Part shown: positions 9,164 to 18,140 of the stretch, piece after piece
Numbering within the stretch: the stretch's first letter is position 1
Layout: every line of letters begins with the position of its first letter
Assembly: GCF_004354555.1 (NCBI RefSeq)
Contig: NZ_PUFH01000009.1
Location: 1-55,365 of the forward strand
Reading direction: 5' to 3'
From: Leuconostoc citreum
Lineage (GTDB): Bacteria; Bacillota; Bacilli; Lactobacillales; Lactobacillaceae
DNA: 55,365 bases
The notes under the pieces: model-generated
Database searches by the model: none
What the model saw: only the letters and a program-made list of their open reading frames with translations
What the model was told of the DNA's origin: nothing
Made by a program: the position numbers and the translations under genes

Positions 9164-9216
9164 CAACACTTGCTGCTTCATTAAGAAGACAAAACAGCGG
9201 GTGTTGCGTTCCTTTC
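9164..9216 (-). promoter_or_regulatory. Stem-loop between Shine-Dalgarno and start codon of pepF
   Basis: The Shine-Dalgarno GAAAGGA (9210-9216) is followed by a hairpin. Its arms CAACACCCGCTG (9195-9206) and CAGCAAGTGTTG (9164-9175) pair except for a 2x2 internal loop. The loop carries an alternative ATG (9181). Folding would bring the Shine-Dalgarno to about 15 nt from the ATG at 9151. Confidence 0.5.
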
Positions 9217-9238
9217 TAAGATATAATATCTTATTTTA

Positions 9239-10276
9239 TCACTTTTTTCTCACTTTATCTAACTTACCTGCAAGCGATATAAACCAGGGCAGCTCACTCA
9301 AAACACATAAATAATCTCCCTGTAAAAATATGTAGCCTTGTTGTTGCAAACTATCTAGCAATTTTTTTACTTGGCGCCATCTAAACCTGTCACTTCCTGC
9401 TACATAAGTAAATAATTTGTCTGCAATGCACCGTAAACGCACTTTATGACCAATCCCTACTTTTTCAATTAAACAAACTGCTAATAAACGCCATTGCCAG
9501 TTTGCAATTATCAGACCAAAAGTCTCACCATAATGTATCCACAACGGTGCTAGAATAATCAGCCTATTTTGATTATAAAAATAACTAATCATTTGCTGAT
9601 TGACTCTTTTTTGTAACAGCAGATTTTGCAATTTATAGATTTGTTTTTTGATATCTAACGGCCTTTGTCTTGACAGCTTAGAAATAACAGTGAAAGGCAT
9701 TGTATCACAAATTTCGGTATAGTGGACACGCTCAAAGTCCTTTTTGATAAAATGGCCGCGATGAATATAATGCCCTTGCGTTGGTAAATAAAAAACAACT
9801 TGATCATGAGCAGTCATGAATTTTAAAATCGTTTTTTGTGATAAATGCCGTTCAAAATAAGTCTCCCCTAGTATCCATATCACATCAATATTTTGACGCC
9901 GATAGCCTTCATTACGTTCAGCCAGTCTCTTTTGAGATATAGGACTACACTGATATTCAATTGCAAGCTGTTTATCCCCTATAGTTAACAAAATATCTGG
10001 CCTCTGCTGGATAGCTACGAGCTTAGCTTCAATTTGAACAACACCGTGAGTAGCCAGTTGCTCAGCTAATTGTAGTTTACCAGATAGATGCGCAGCTGTT
10101 TCATTCTCAGAGAATGTCTGACATTTTGCACCAACAATATGCGCAAAATGCTGCTGTTTGATGTCACCAACACGTAATATAACTGGTTCATGACAGCCCG
10201 GACAATTAAATTGACTATTTTTTTTAGCATCACGTGCCAAAACATATTGTTCTTTTCGATTAATTGCAACAAACAT
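9239..10276 (-). CDS. coiA: Competence protein CoiA family
   Basis: 345 aa from the ATG at 10276, which follows a GGAGG Shine-Dalgarno. The N-terminal module has a CxxC pair (NCPGCHEPV, near residue 27) followed by HFAH, as in other CoiA proteins. It is followed by a nuclease-like core (RPDILLTIGDKQLAIEYQ) resembling PD-(D/E)xK active sites. CoiA acts after DNA uptake and helps recombination of incoming DNA in Gram-positive transformation. It sits upstream of pepF as in many Firmicutes, which supports the call. Its ribosome-binding site is inside a hairpin. Confidence 0.85.
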   Translation of the reverse strand: MFVAINRKEQYVLARDAKKNSQFNCPGCHEPVILRVGDIKQQHFAHIVGAKCQTFSENETAAHLSGKLQLAEQLATHGVVQIEAKLVAIQQRPDILLTIGDKQLAIEYQCSPISQKRLAERNEGYRRQNIDVIWILGETYFERHLSQKTILKFMTAHDQVVFYLPTQGHYIHRGHFIKKDFERVHYTEICDTMPFTVISKLSRQRPLDIKKQIYKLQNLLLQKRVNQQMISYFYNQNRLIILAPLWIHYGETFGLIIANWQWRLLAVCLIEKVGIGHKVRLRCIADKLFTYVAGSDRFRWRQVKKLLDSLQQQGYIFLQGDYLCVLSELPWFISLAGKLDKVRKK

Positions 10277-10313
10277 AAAAGCCTCCAAACCATAATACGG
10301 TTTGAAGGCTTTT
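10277..10313 (-). terminator. Terminator of the transporter gene that also sequesters the coiA ribosome-binding site
   Basis: On the minus-strand RNA, AAAAGCCUUCAAACC pairs along its whole length (one G-U) with GGUUUGGAGGCUUUU, loop 7 nt. The 3' arm contains the coiA Shine-Dalgarno GGAGG and ends right before the coiA ATG. It can end the upstream transporter transcript and mask coiA translation. Confidence 0.7.
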
Positions 10314-10324
10314 ATAACACATAA

Positions 10325-11764
10325 TTATTTAATTTTTTTCTCAACCCAGTTGCTTAACCATGTTAATAGTGTGATAACAATCAGATATATCACCGCTACA
10401 ATTGCCCAGACACGGAAGCCTTGAGAGTTACGCGCAACAATTAATGTTCCTGTTTGCGTTAATTCAAGCAAACCAATGGCTGACAAAATTGAGGTGTCTT
10501 TCAACGTAATAATAAACTGATTAATAAAGCTTGGCACCATAATACGTAGCCCTTGTGGCATGATTACTTTGCGCATAGCGCTATTATAATTCAAGCCAAG
10601 TGATCTTGCCGCTTCCATTTGACCACGTTCGACAGCTTCAAAGCCACCACGAACAAACGCACCGGTGTAAGCACCTTCATTTAATATCAAGGTAATAATA
10701 CCAGCCGTAAAAGCCGGAATCTTGACCCCAGTGACACCAGGTAAACCAATATAAATAAAGAACGCTAATACCATTAAAGGTAAGCCACGGAAAATATAAA
10801 TAATCGTTGTCGATACACCACGTACCCACTTCAACTCACTGACACCCATGACACCTAATAAGGTTCCCCAAATTGAAGCTAATACAATCGCAATCACAGT
10901 GAGTTGCACTGTTTGCCACAAGCCCTTTAAGAAGGCTGCTTTATTGGCTGTTAAAATCCCCAATACTGTGCTATTATCTTTCTTACTGCCAGAAAATGTT
11001 GCTTGACTAGCACCTAGATACTTAGCTGTAATTTTATTATACGTACCATCAGCTTTAATTGCTGCAAAACCTTTATTAAAGGCAGCTAGTAGGGCTTTGT
11101 TTTTTCCCTTTTGAACCGCAAAACCGTACCAACCCGCATTACTGGGGTTATCAGCGTTCATGATTTTGAGTTTCATGCCATTTTTAATTGCGTATTGAAT
11201 TACTGGCATATCTTCAAATGTTGCAGCCGAGTTCCCCACAGCAACATCATTGTACATCGTATCTGTATCATTGAAATACTTGACATTAAAACCGTATTTA
11301 CTCTGTAAAGATTTACCGTATTCAGACGCTGCCGTCCCCGTTTTCAACGCAACAGTTTTCCCTTTTAAATCAGCTAACTGTTTAATGGTGCTATTTTTTT
11401 TAACAATCCAGGCAACACCAGTTTTATAATAAGGCGTTGCAAAATCGTAAACTTCTTTACGTTCTGGGGTAATTGACATCCCCGCAATAATACCATCAGC
11501 CTGGCCATTAGAGACTAGCTGAGCGGCAGAATTAAAGCTCATCGGTTTCATTGTATAGGTGAAACCTTCACGTTTAGCAATTGCTTGCATCATGTCCTGT
11601 TCAATACCGACATAATTATTATTTTTATCTTGAAATGTAAATGGTGCATAAGTTGCATCAGTTGTAATGGTGTAGTGTGGTTCAGATGCTTGACTCGTTG
11701 AAACGAAAGTAAAGAAAGCAGCGAACGTTGCTAGACCAAGTAAACATTTTTTTAACATAGTCAT
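10325..11764 (-). CDS. Amino-acid ABC transporter, fused substrate-binding and permease protein (GlnPH type)
   Basis: 479 aa from the ATG at 11764 (GGGAG Shine-Dalgarno). It has an N-terminal signal/anchor segment, one SBP_bac_3 substrate-binding domain (about 30-260), a linker, then a permease domain (about 275-479) with the EAA-type loop (EAARSLGL) that contacts the ATPase. It imports polar amino acids, probably glutamine/glutamate or a relative. The protein is a close paralogue of the one at 12608-14056. Between the ATPase gene and this gene is a terminator, so this copy may be expressed at a lower level or separately. Confidence 0.88.
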   Translation of the reverse strand: MTMLKKCLLGLATFAAFFTFVSTSQASEPHYTITTDATYAPFTFQDKNNNYVGIEQDMMQAIAKREGFTYTMKPMSFNSAAQLVSNGQADGIIAGMSITPERKEVYDFATPYYKTGVAWIVKKNSTIKQLADLKGKTVALKTGTAASEYGKSLQSKYGFNVKYFNDTDTMYNDVAVGNSAATFEDMPVIQYAIKNGMKLKIMNADNPSNAGWYGFAVQKGKNKALLAAFNKGFAAIKADGTYNKITAKYLGASQATFSGSKKDNSTVLGILTANKAAFLKGLWQTVQLTVIAIVLASIWGTLLGVMGVSELKWVRGVSTTIIYIFRGLPLMVLAFFIYIGLPGVTGVKIPAFTAGIITLILNEGAYTGAFVRGGFEAVERGQMEAARSLGLNYNSAMRKVIMPQGLRIMVPSFINQFIITLKDTSILSAIGLLELTQTGTLIVARNSQGFRVWAIVAVIYLIVITLLTWLSNWVEKKIK

Positions 11765-11783
11765 GAACTCTCCCTTATCCCAC

Positions 11784-11813
11784 AAAAAAGTCGACCTAGT
11801 GGTCGGCTTTTTT
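11784..11813 (-). terminator. Intercistronic terminator between ATPase and second permease gene
   Basis: AAAAAAG CCGACC, 4-nt loop, GGTCGAC TTTTTT on the minus strand. It lies 20 nt before the next gene's ATG, which suggests attenuation of read-through or an independent transcript. Confidence 0.75.
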
Positions 11814-11858
11814 AATTATTTTGATCATATATTAAGCCAAGAGCAGTATTGTCAATGC

Positions 11859-12611
11859 TTAAGCGTGCATAACCTTACTCAAAAACTCTTGTAATCGTGC
11901 ATTTTTAGGCGCATTGAATACTTGTTCAGGTGCACCAGATTCTTGTATTTTACCGGATTCAAAGAATACAACACGATCAGCAACTTGCTTAGCAAATCCC
12001 ATTTCGTGAGTAACAATGATCATGGTCATACCTGAGTCAGCTAGATTTTTCATAACTTCAAGCACATCGCCAACCATTTCTGGATCTAAAGCCGAAGTTG
12101 GCTCATCAAACAACATAATATCAGGTGACATTGCTAAGGCTCGCGCAATAGCAATACGTTGTTTTTGACCACCAGACAGTGAATTAACTGAAACATCTGC
12201 TTTATCTGCCAAACCAACAGTATCAAGTAATTCACGTGCCTTCTTCTCAGCCGCAACTTTATCTAACTTGCCCAATTCAACTGGGGCCAGCATAATATTC
12301 TCAAGTACGGTGTAGTTATTAAATAGATTGAAATTCTGAAACACCATGCCGATATTTTCACGGACTTTGTTAATATCTGTCTTTTTATCAGAAATATCAA
12401 AACCATCAACAACAATTGTGCCATCATCTTGTGTTTCGAGTTGGTTAAGCATACGTAAGAAAGTAGACTTACCAGAACCAGAAGGGCCAATCATTACGAC
12501 AACCTCATTTTCAGCAATATCTAATGAAATATCGCGTAAAACATGATTATCGCCATATGATTTATTAACTTTGTCGACGTGTACTTTTACTTTTTTTTGT
12601 GCTTCACTCAT
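11859..12611 (-). CDS. glnQ: Amino-acid ABC transporter ATP-binding protein (GlnQ type)
   Basis: 250 aa from the ATG at 12611 (AGAGGA Shine-Dalgarno). Walker [10 protein letters not shown] is near residue 40, the signature LSGGQKQR near 142, Walker B IMLFDEP near 162 and the switch His in IVTHE near 197. It powers uptake by the fused permeases on either side, and one ATPase probably serves both. The start codon overlaps the stop of the upstream permease gene (ATGA), indicating translational coupling. Confidence 0.9.
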   Translation of the reverse strand: MSEAQKKVKVHVDKVNKSYGDNHVLRDISLDIAENEVVVMIGPSGSGKSTFLRMLNQLETQDDGTIVVDGFDISDKKTDINKVRENIGMVFQNFNLFNNYTVLENIMLAPVELGKLDKVAAEKKARELLDTVGLADKADVSVNSLSGGQKQRIAIARALAMSPDIMLFDEPTSALDPEMVGDVLEVMKNLADSGMTMIIVTHEMGFAKQVADRVVFFESGKIQESGAPEQVFNAPKNARLQEFLSKVMHA

Positions 12612-14056
12612 GCACGTGTCCTCTTTTCTACCCAATTACTCAACCATGTGAGTAAAGTAATCACAATCAAGTATATCACAGCTACGATAGCCCATACACG
12701 AAAACCTTGAGAATTACGTGAAACAATCAGTGAACCTGTCTGTGTTAATTCTAAAATACCAATCGCCGATAGGATTGATGTATCTTTTAACGTAATGATA
12801 AATTGATTAATAAAACTTGGTATCATAATTTTGAGACCTTGTGGCATAATAACACGTCGCATAGATTTACTGTACGGTAAACCAAGTGACCGTGCCGCTT
12901 CCATTTGACCACGATCGACAGCTTCAAAGCCACCACGGACAAATGCGGCGGTATAAGCACCCTCATTTAAAATAAGCGTTAATAATCCTGCGGTAAAGGC
13001 GGGAATTTTAGTTCCTATCACACCAGGCAAACCAATATAAATAAAGAATGCCAATACCATCAGTGGCAACCCACGGAAAAGATAAATAATTGTTGTCGAT
13101 ATTGCCCTAATCCATGGTAATTGGCTAACACCCATAACACCAAGTAAAATACCCCAAATTGAAGCCAATACAATGGCAAATACGGTCAAAATAACAGTTT
13201 GCCATAATCCTTGCAAAAAGGCGTTACGGTTGGCATTTAAAATACCCATGACCGTACTGTTATCTTTTTTACTACCGGTAAAAGTCGCGGCACTGGCGCC
13301 TAAATATTTGGCGACAATCTTGTCATAAGTACCATCTTTTTTAATTTCGGCAAAACCGTGATTAAATGAAGCTAATAACTTGGCATTTTGTCCCTTTTTG
13401 ACAGCAAAACCATACCAACCAGCTTGTATTGGTGCTTTTGGATTCATAACCTTTAATTTGGTACCATTTTTAACAGCATATTGAATCACTGGTAAATCAC
13501 CAAAAGTTGCTTGTGCATTATCATTAATGACATCATTATACAGCGTGTCTGAATCATTAAAATAAGTCACCTTAAAACCATACTCTTTTTGTATAGATAA
13601 AGCATAGTCAGCACCAGAGGTACCAGTTTTAAGCGCAACAGTCTTACCCTTCAAGTCTTTTAAGGCTTTAATATTTGAGCCCTTTTTAACGGCCCAACCA
13701 ATACCTGACCGATAATAAGGTGTCCCAAAATCATAAACCGCTTTGCGTTCATCTGTAATAGACATCCCCGCAATAACGCCATCAGCCTGATCTGAAGATA
13801 CTGATTGTGTGGCGGCATTAAAACTCATAGGTTTTAATGTGTAGGTGAATCCTTCACGCTTAGCGATTGTCTTGAGAATTTCTTGATCGATACCTGTATA
13901 CTGATTATTTTTGTCTTGAAAATCAAAAGGTGGATAAGTCGCATCAGTTGTAATCACATAGTTTGGCTTTTCTGAAGCGTTAGTATAAGCCGTTCCACTA
14001 ATCAAAGATACGAATGCAATCAAAGATAAAATTAAAAATTGACTTGTTTTTTTCAT
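12608..14056 (-). CDS. Amino-acid ABC transporter, fused substrate-binding and permease protein (GlnPH type)
   Basis: 482 aa, with the same architecture as the 10325 gene: signal/anchor, SBP_bac_3 domain, then a permease domain with EAARSLGL. The two paralogues are nearly identical through the permease half and differ more in the binding domain, which suggests duplication followed by a shift in substrate preference. It is translationally coupled to the ATPase downstream. Its leader has a hairpin (CTAACA/TGTTAG, about 14069-14108) next to a weak Shine-Dalgarno. Confidence 0.88.
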   Translation of the reverse strand: MKKTSQFLILSLIAFVSLISGTAYTNASEKPNYVITTDATYPPFDFQDKNNQYTGIDQEILKTIAKREGFTYTLKPMSFNAATQSVSSDQADGVIAGMSITDERKAVYDFGTPYYRSGIGWAVKKGSNIKALKDLKGKTVALKTGTSGADYALSIQKEYGFKVTYFNDSDTLYNDVINDNAQATFGDLPVIQYAVKNGTKLKVMNPKAPIQAGWYGFAVKKGQNAKLLASFNHGFAEIKKDGTYDKIVAKYLGASAATFTGSKKDNSTVMGILNANRNAFLQGLWQTVILTVFAIVLASIWGILLGVMGVSQLPWIRAISTTIIYLFRGLPLMVLAFFIYIGLPGVIGTKIPAFTAGLLTLILNEGAYTAAFVRGGFEAVDRGQMEAARSLGLPYSKSMRRVIMPQGLKIMIPSFINQFIITLKDTSILSAIGILELTQTGSLIVSRNSQGFRVWAIVAVIYLIVITLLTWLSNWVEKRTRA

Positions 14057-14158
14057 AGTAACTTCATTCTAACAGCATCATCTTCTTAATTTTTGATGAA
14101 TGTTAGCTTTTATGACATGTTAAAATTTCGTTATATTTTTTATTTTGAAGGCGCAATA

Positions 14159-14185
14159 AAGCGCCTCAAGCAAATTGAGGCGCTT
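14159..14185. terminator. Terminator downstream of the BMP-family gene
   Basis: A perfect 11-bp stem AAGCGCCTCAA/TTGAGGCGCTT with a 5-nt loop and a T-rich 3' side on the minus strand. Confidence 0.8.
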
Positions 14186-14198
14186 GTCATGTCATCAT

Positions 14199-15260
14199 TT
14201 ATGGATGCACAGGCACCTTGATATCACCTGAGATAATCTTCTTCTGCGCTGATTCGATAGCTGACCATACTTCTGAAGAAGCGGAATCCTTAGCTACACC
14301 AACACCGTTTTCCTTCAAACCATAAGTAATGGTCTGCCCACCAGGGAACTTGCCATCCTTTGCCTTATTAGAAAGTGACTTAACAGCATTATCAACACGC
14401 TTAACGGCTGATACAAGAGTAAAGTTAGACTGCTTATTGTCTTTATCCTTATAATCACCATCGCGCTTTTGATCCATGTCAACACCGATGACCCAAACCT
14501 TTTTATCAGAATCGTCTGATAACTTTTGGTTCGTTGCCTTGGCTTCAGCAAAAACACCAGAGCCTGTGCCACCAGCTGCTTGGAAGATAACGTCAGCACC
14601 ACCAGCAACCATTGAAGCAGCAATAGTCTTACCCTTAGCAGCATCGGTAAATGAATCAGCATACTGAGTTACGACTTTAATATCTGGGTTTGTTGCCTTG
14701 ACACCAGCTTTAAATCCAGCTTCAAATGTATCGATAATATCACCATGAATACCACCAATAAAACCAACTGTCTTTGATTTTGTTTGTTTTGCTGCCGCAA
14801 CACCAGCCAAGTATGATGATTGCTCTGATTTAAAGGCTAAAGATGCCACGTTCTTATCAGGCACAACAGCATCAACAATTGCAAAGTTTGTTTTTGGGTT
14901 CGCCTTAGCTACTGTATTCATAGCTGGAGCTGTCGCAAAACCAACACCATACACAAGCTTATAACCACCCTTAACGGCTGTTTGAAGATTTGTCTTAATA
15001 TCTGACGCATCTGTACTTTGGAAGTAATTATAACCCTTCGTGCCTTGCGACAACTTATTATCTTTACCATAGGCTTTCAAACCTTCCCAAGCTGATTGGT
15101 TGAATGATCGGTCATCGATACCACCACCATCAGTAACTAAAGCAACCGTATAATTATTTTTACCGGCTGATTTTGAATTTCCTTGCGTTGCAGCATAAAT
15201 ACCACCACCAATGACTGCCACTGCAATAACACCAATTCCAATTTGCGCTGAACGTTGCAT
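14199..15260 (-). CDS. BMP-family (PnrA/Med-like) solute-binding protein
   Basis: 353 aa. The domain starts around residue 38 (YTVALVTDGGGIDDRSFNQSA), the hallmark of BMP proteins that bind purine nucleosides for an ABC importer. It continues with the GFIGG segment and the VIGVDMDQ strand. The N-terminal hydrophobic segment (about residues 6-25) lacks the lipobox cysteine found in most family members. The protein therefore seems held by an uncleaved anchor or released. No permease or ATPase is adjacent. An in-frame stop excludes a start closer to the Shine-Dalgarno, which lies 37 nt away beyond a hairpin. Confidence 0.85.
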   Translation of the reverse strand: MQRSAQIGIGVIAVAVIGGGIYAATQGNSKSAGKNNYTVALVTDGGGIDDRSFNQSAWEGLKAYGKDNKLSQGTKGYNYFQSTDASDIKTNLQTAVKGGYKLVYGVGFATAPAMNTVAKANPKTNFAIVDAVVPDKNVASLAFKSEQSSYLAGVAAAKQTKSKTVGFIGGIHGDIIDTFEAGFKAGVKATNPDIKVVTQYADSFTDAAKGKTIAASMVAGGADVIFQAAGGTGSGVFAEAKATNQKLSDDSDKKVWVIGVDMDQKRDGDYKDKDNKQSNFTLVSAVKRVDNAVKSLSNKAKDGKFPGGQTITYGLKENGVGVAKDSASSEVWSAIESAQKKIISGDIKVPVHP

Positions 15261-15273
15261 AATAAGTTATAAC

Positions 15274-15303
15274 GTGTAAGCCCATTTTGCTTACACATCT
15301 CCT
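15274..15303 (-). promoter_or_regulatory. Perfect hairpin between Shine-Dalgarno and start codon of the BMP gene
   Basis: On the minus strand the Shine-Dalgarno AGGAGA (15298-15303) is followed at once by GTGTAAGC, a 7-nt loop and GCTTACAC, then 13 nt and the ATG at 15260. With the hairpin folded, the effective spacing falls to a usable distance. Confidence 0.55.
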
Positions 15304-15426
15304 CTCAAATTTATAACTCTATTATGCGACATATCATGGTTAAAACCATGATAATTTCATTAAAATATCATTTAAAAAGCGAACATTATTATTTTTTTAT
15401 TTATTTAGTTCGTTTTTAGAAACTTT

Positions 15427-15463
15427 TTGCAAACTATGGTTCGGATTTTGGTAAAATAAGCTT
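15427..15463 (+). promoter_or_regulatory. Promoter of the glycosyltransferase gene, probably leaderless
   Basis: TTGCAA (15427-15432) and TAAAAT (15452-15457) are separated by 19 bp. The ATG follows only 6 nt after the -10 and no Shine-Dalgarno is present, so transcription would start at or next to the A of the start codon. Confidence 0.5.
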
Positions 15464-16447
15464 ATGTCTAATTTCATTACCCATACAATTGAACCTTGGA
15501 TGCCTCCAGGTGCACTCAAAGCCAAAGCCGATTACGCGCATATTGCTGATCAATCTGGGTGGACCGTGTTACCCTTAGCTCGCTATAATGATGCACGTTA
15601 CGATGATGCAACACGTACGCAGTTTATTAATTCATGGTTACAGCAAGTCAACACAAACGATATTGTCCTACACCAGTTTCCTTCATATATGAGTGAAAAA
15701 TTTGAAGTACAGTTCGCCAAAACATTAAAAGCACGCCAAGTTAAACGTGCCATTCTCATTCACGATATTGAACCATTGCGACTGATGAAACATCCAATCT
15801 GGGAATTTGATTTATTAAATCTTTATGATATCGTTATTGTTCATTCTCAGGCCATGAAAGTGCAACTTCAGTCATTGGGTGTCACAAGTCAATTCATAAT
15901 ACAACCTTTATTTGATTATTTGGGACTATCATACCCCTTTGTATCCTTTAGTCATGAGATTAACTTTGCTGGTACTTTTCAAAAATCACCTTGGTTGCAA
16001 CAAGCACAAAACGTACATATCAATTTATTTGGTGCTAAACCAAAAAAATGGCGCGACACAACCTTTCCCGCTAATGTGACCTACAAAGGCAACCTTGATC
16101 CTGAGCAGTTAATCATGGCTTTTCGTGATGGATTCGGTCTCATTTGGGATAATGATTTTGAGGATAAAACGTACAAAACGTATACTAAATATAACGCACC
16201 TCACAAAGCAAGCCTTTATATTCGCGCCGGCTTACCGCTCATTGCTTGGCGCGAAAGTGCCATTGGCCAAATAATTGCCGAGCAGGAAGTTGGTTTTGTG
16301 ATTGACAAGTTGAATCAGTTACCAGCGCAGCTATCTGAGACTACAGCTGCCCAATTCAATCTATGGCAACAAAATATGCAACCATTAGCACAGCAACTTG
16401 CTTCTGGTTATTTCACAAAAGCGACTTTAGCACAATTAACACAATAA
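15464..16447 (+). CDS. Gtf3/WbbI-like sugar transferase
   Basis: 327 aa, a GT-B-like soluble glycosyltransferase of the group annotated as beta-1,6-galactofuranosyl or Gtf3 glucosyltransferases. The N-terminal half has the ILIHDIEPLR segment (near residue 100) and a C-terminal nucleotide-sugar site around FGLIWDND and NAPHKASLYI(R)AGLPLI (about 225-265). It probably adds a sugar to a cell-wall glycan or glycoprotein. It stands alone, with its own promoter and terminator, so the acceptor cannot be inferred from neighbours. Confidence 0.75.
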   Translation: MSNFITHTIEPWMPPGALKAKADYAHIADQSGWTVLPLARYNDARYDDATRTQFINSWLQQVNTNDIVLHQFPSYMSEKFEVQFAKTLKARQVKRAILIHDIEPLRLMKHPIWEFDLLNLYDIVIVHSQAMKVQLQSLGVTSQFIIQPLFDYLGLSYPFVSFSHEINFAGTFQKSPWLQQAQNVHINLFGAKPKKWRDTTFPANVTYKGNLDPEQLIMAFRDGFGLIWDNDFEDKTYKTYTKYNAPHKASLYIRAGLPLIAWRESAIGQIIAEQEVGFVIDKLNQLPAQLSETTAAQFNLWQQNMQPLAQQLASGYFTKATLAQLTQ

Positions 16448-16475
16448 AAAAGCGCTGCTAATGCAGCGCTTTTTA
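16446..16475. terminator. Bidirectional terminator between glycosyltransferase and tRNA-Cys
   Basis: AAAAAGCGCTGC, TAAT loop, GCAGCGCTTTTT. It ends both the rightward glycosyltransferase mRNA and the leftward tRNA. Confidence 0.85.
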
Positions 16476-16546
16476 AGGTAATAACCGGAGTCGAACCGGC
16501 GATGACGGTTTTGCAGACCGTTGCCTTACCACTTGGCTATATTACC
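16476..16546 (-). tRNA. tRNA-Cys (GCA)
   Basis: 71 nt cloverleaf on the minus strand. The acceptor GGTAATA pairs with TATTACC, the discriminator is U as required for cysteine, the anticodon GCA sits in the loop CTGCAAA, and the T-arm is GCCGGTTCGACTCCGGT. The CCA is not encoded. Confidence 0.95.
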
Positions 16547-16626
16547 ATGATTAAGGCTTGTCATTTTTTAAACCACAACAACGTTTATAATTATAGGGTA
16601 AAATCACCTAAATTACAAACACTTTG

Positions 16627-17022
16627 TTAATTATTGTCATTTGCCATCACTTCACCTTGCTTAATTACTATATGTGGTGTAATTGTGCCATCAGATAACC
16701 AAATCGGTGTTTGCGATTTTGGCTCCCACCAGCCTTTAATCTGATTGCGATTCACAAATACTAAATCAGTACCGTAAGGTAAATCTAAAATATATTGCAG
16801 GCTTGGTTCAATAGCTAAGGCAGTTGCCACAACAACTGGCATAAAGTTATTTGGTTCTTGGTTCCATTGCTCATTATCATTATCAGCAAATAGCAGCCAG
16901 CCCGTATCTTGTGACTGCGTTGGGGCTAACTCTCTATAAATCCAGCGTAAACTGCCACTACCATTCAATAGATGTTTGGAAACCAGCACAACCGCTTCTG
17001 GTTGATAAAAAACAGATTGCAT
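16627..17022 (-). CDS. DUF2185 (Imm33-like) protein
   Basis: 131 aa, soluble. It begins with VVLVSKHLLNGSG followed by RWIYRE and DTGWLLFADND, the typical pattern of DUF2185 domains, some of which are immunity proteins. No toxin gene is beside it. AGAGG Shine-Dalgarno. Housekeeping or immunity roles cannot be separated from sequence. Confidence 0.65.
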   Translation of the reverse strand: MQSVFYQPEAVVLVSKHLLNGSGSLRWIYRELAPTQSQDTGWLLFADNDNEQWNQEPNNFMPVVVATALAIEPSLQYILDLPYGTDLVFVNRNQIKGWWEPKSQTPIWLSDGTITPHIVIKQGEVMANDNN

Positions 17023-17071
17023 AACATTTTCCTCTTAAAAATACTTGTATCGGTATTTTGGCTAAACATGG

Positions 17072-17374
17072 TCAGCCTAACTTATTTTCTAATAAAATTT
17101 GTGTCATGGCTTCCGCCATCTCAGGTGTACGTTGCCACTCTTCCCAACCGTCATACTCCAATGGCAGTAGTTGATAGTTAGCATTAATGTAATTTTCTAA
17201 TTGTTCTACATAAGAAGATCTTGGAATATTAATTTTTAAAATGCGTACTGACTTGATGTAGCCGTGCTCAGCTGCATATTCAGCACGCCCATTGTGTGGT
17301 ATATTGCCAAGTTCATAATATATTGAACCATCTAAACGCGTTATTTCTTCAATGAGATTAAATGTCTCTTTCAT
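17072..17374 (-). CDS. Hypothetical protein
   Basis: 100 aa, soluble, acidic, with several aromatic residues (YDGWEEW near residue 74). I do not recognise the family. The start overlaps the end of the YibE/F gene by 17 bp on the same strand, so it probably belongs to that transcript. No transmembrane segment or catalytic motif is visible. Confidence 0.6.
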   Translation of the reverse strand: MKETFNLIEEITRLDGSIYYELGNIPHNGRAEYAAEHGYIKSVRILKINIPRSSYVEQLENYINANYQLLPLEYDGWEEWQRTPEMAEAMTQILLENKLG

Positions 17375-18140
17375 GCCTTATCCCCACTTTTTGCTGTCTC
17401 ACATTATCACGTACCACTAACCAACTCGCAACCCAAATACTCAACAGAATGCCTAGCATCCCCAGTAACATTGTCACAACTTCAGTTGCCAACAGCTTAG
17501 CATTAATAAACATAGCAATCGGATATTTTAAGCGTACAAACCAAATAATTAACGGTAAATTACTGCCCAATACACCAAAAAACAGTGTATTAATTGCTGT
17601 CCCTAGAATTTGTCCACCAATGATTTTTGCATGGCCATATAGACTGCTACTGGTCATTTCTGGTGTCCGCTCCAACACTTCATTTAAATCGGCTACAATA
17701 GCCATCGCTGCTTCAGCAACTGCACCAAGAACAGATAACAACATCACGGCAATCGCCACATCACCAAAATGAATACCAACAGTTAGCGACAGTCCTTCTA
17801 GTTCTTCAGAATTTTCGGTTGTAAAGCCCTGAAATTGGCCAAAATATTGCATAATAACGGCAATTATCATTAAAATAGCAACAACAATAACACTTGTTTT
17901 AAAGGCATTGTTTGTGACCTCACTATTTTCAGCACCTAAATAAATGGCGACAGCCAAAATGATTAGACTCATGATACCTGTAATAATATAAACATTAAAT
18001 TGCCAATTAATTAAAACAATCAGAACAAAAATAGCTGCAAAATTCAGCAGCAGACCAATGAACACTTTTAGTCCTTGCATATGACCAACTAACAGCATCA
18101 ATACAAATAAAATAATAATTAATACACCGATTGTATTCAT
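17358..18140 (-). CDS. YibE/F family membrane protein (second of pair)
   Basis: 260 aa with about seven membrane segments. The central region has GAVAEAAMAIVADLNEV, characteristic of YibE/F-like proteins. It overlaps the preceding YibE/F gene by 4 bp (ATGA type), and the two probably form one heteromeric membrane complex. The function of the family is unknown; transport has been proposed for it. Confidence 0.8.
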   Translation of the reverse strand: MNTIGVLIIILFVLMLLVGHMQGLKVFIGLLLNFAAIFVLIVLINWQFNVYIITGIMSLIILAVAIYLGAENSEVTNNAFKTSVIVVAILMIIAVIMQYFGQFQGFTTENSEELEGLSLTVGIHFGDVAIAVMLLSVLGAVAEAAMAIVADLNEVLERTPEMTSSSLYGHAKIIGGQILGTAINTLFFGVLGSNLPLIIWFVRLKYPIAMFINAKLLATEVVTMLLGMLGILLSIWVASWLVVRDNVRQQKVGIRHERDI

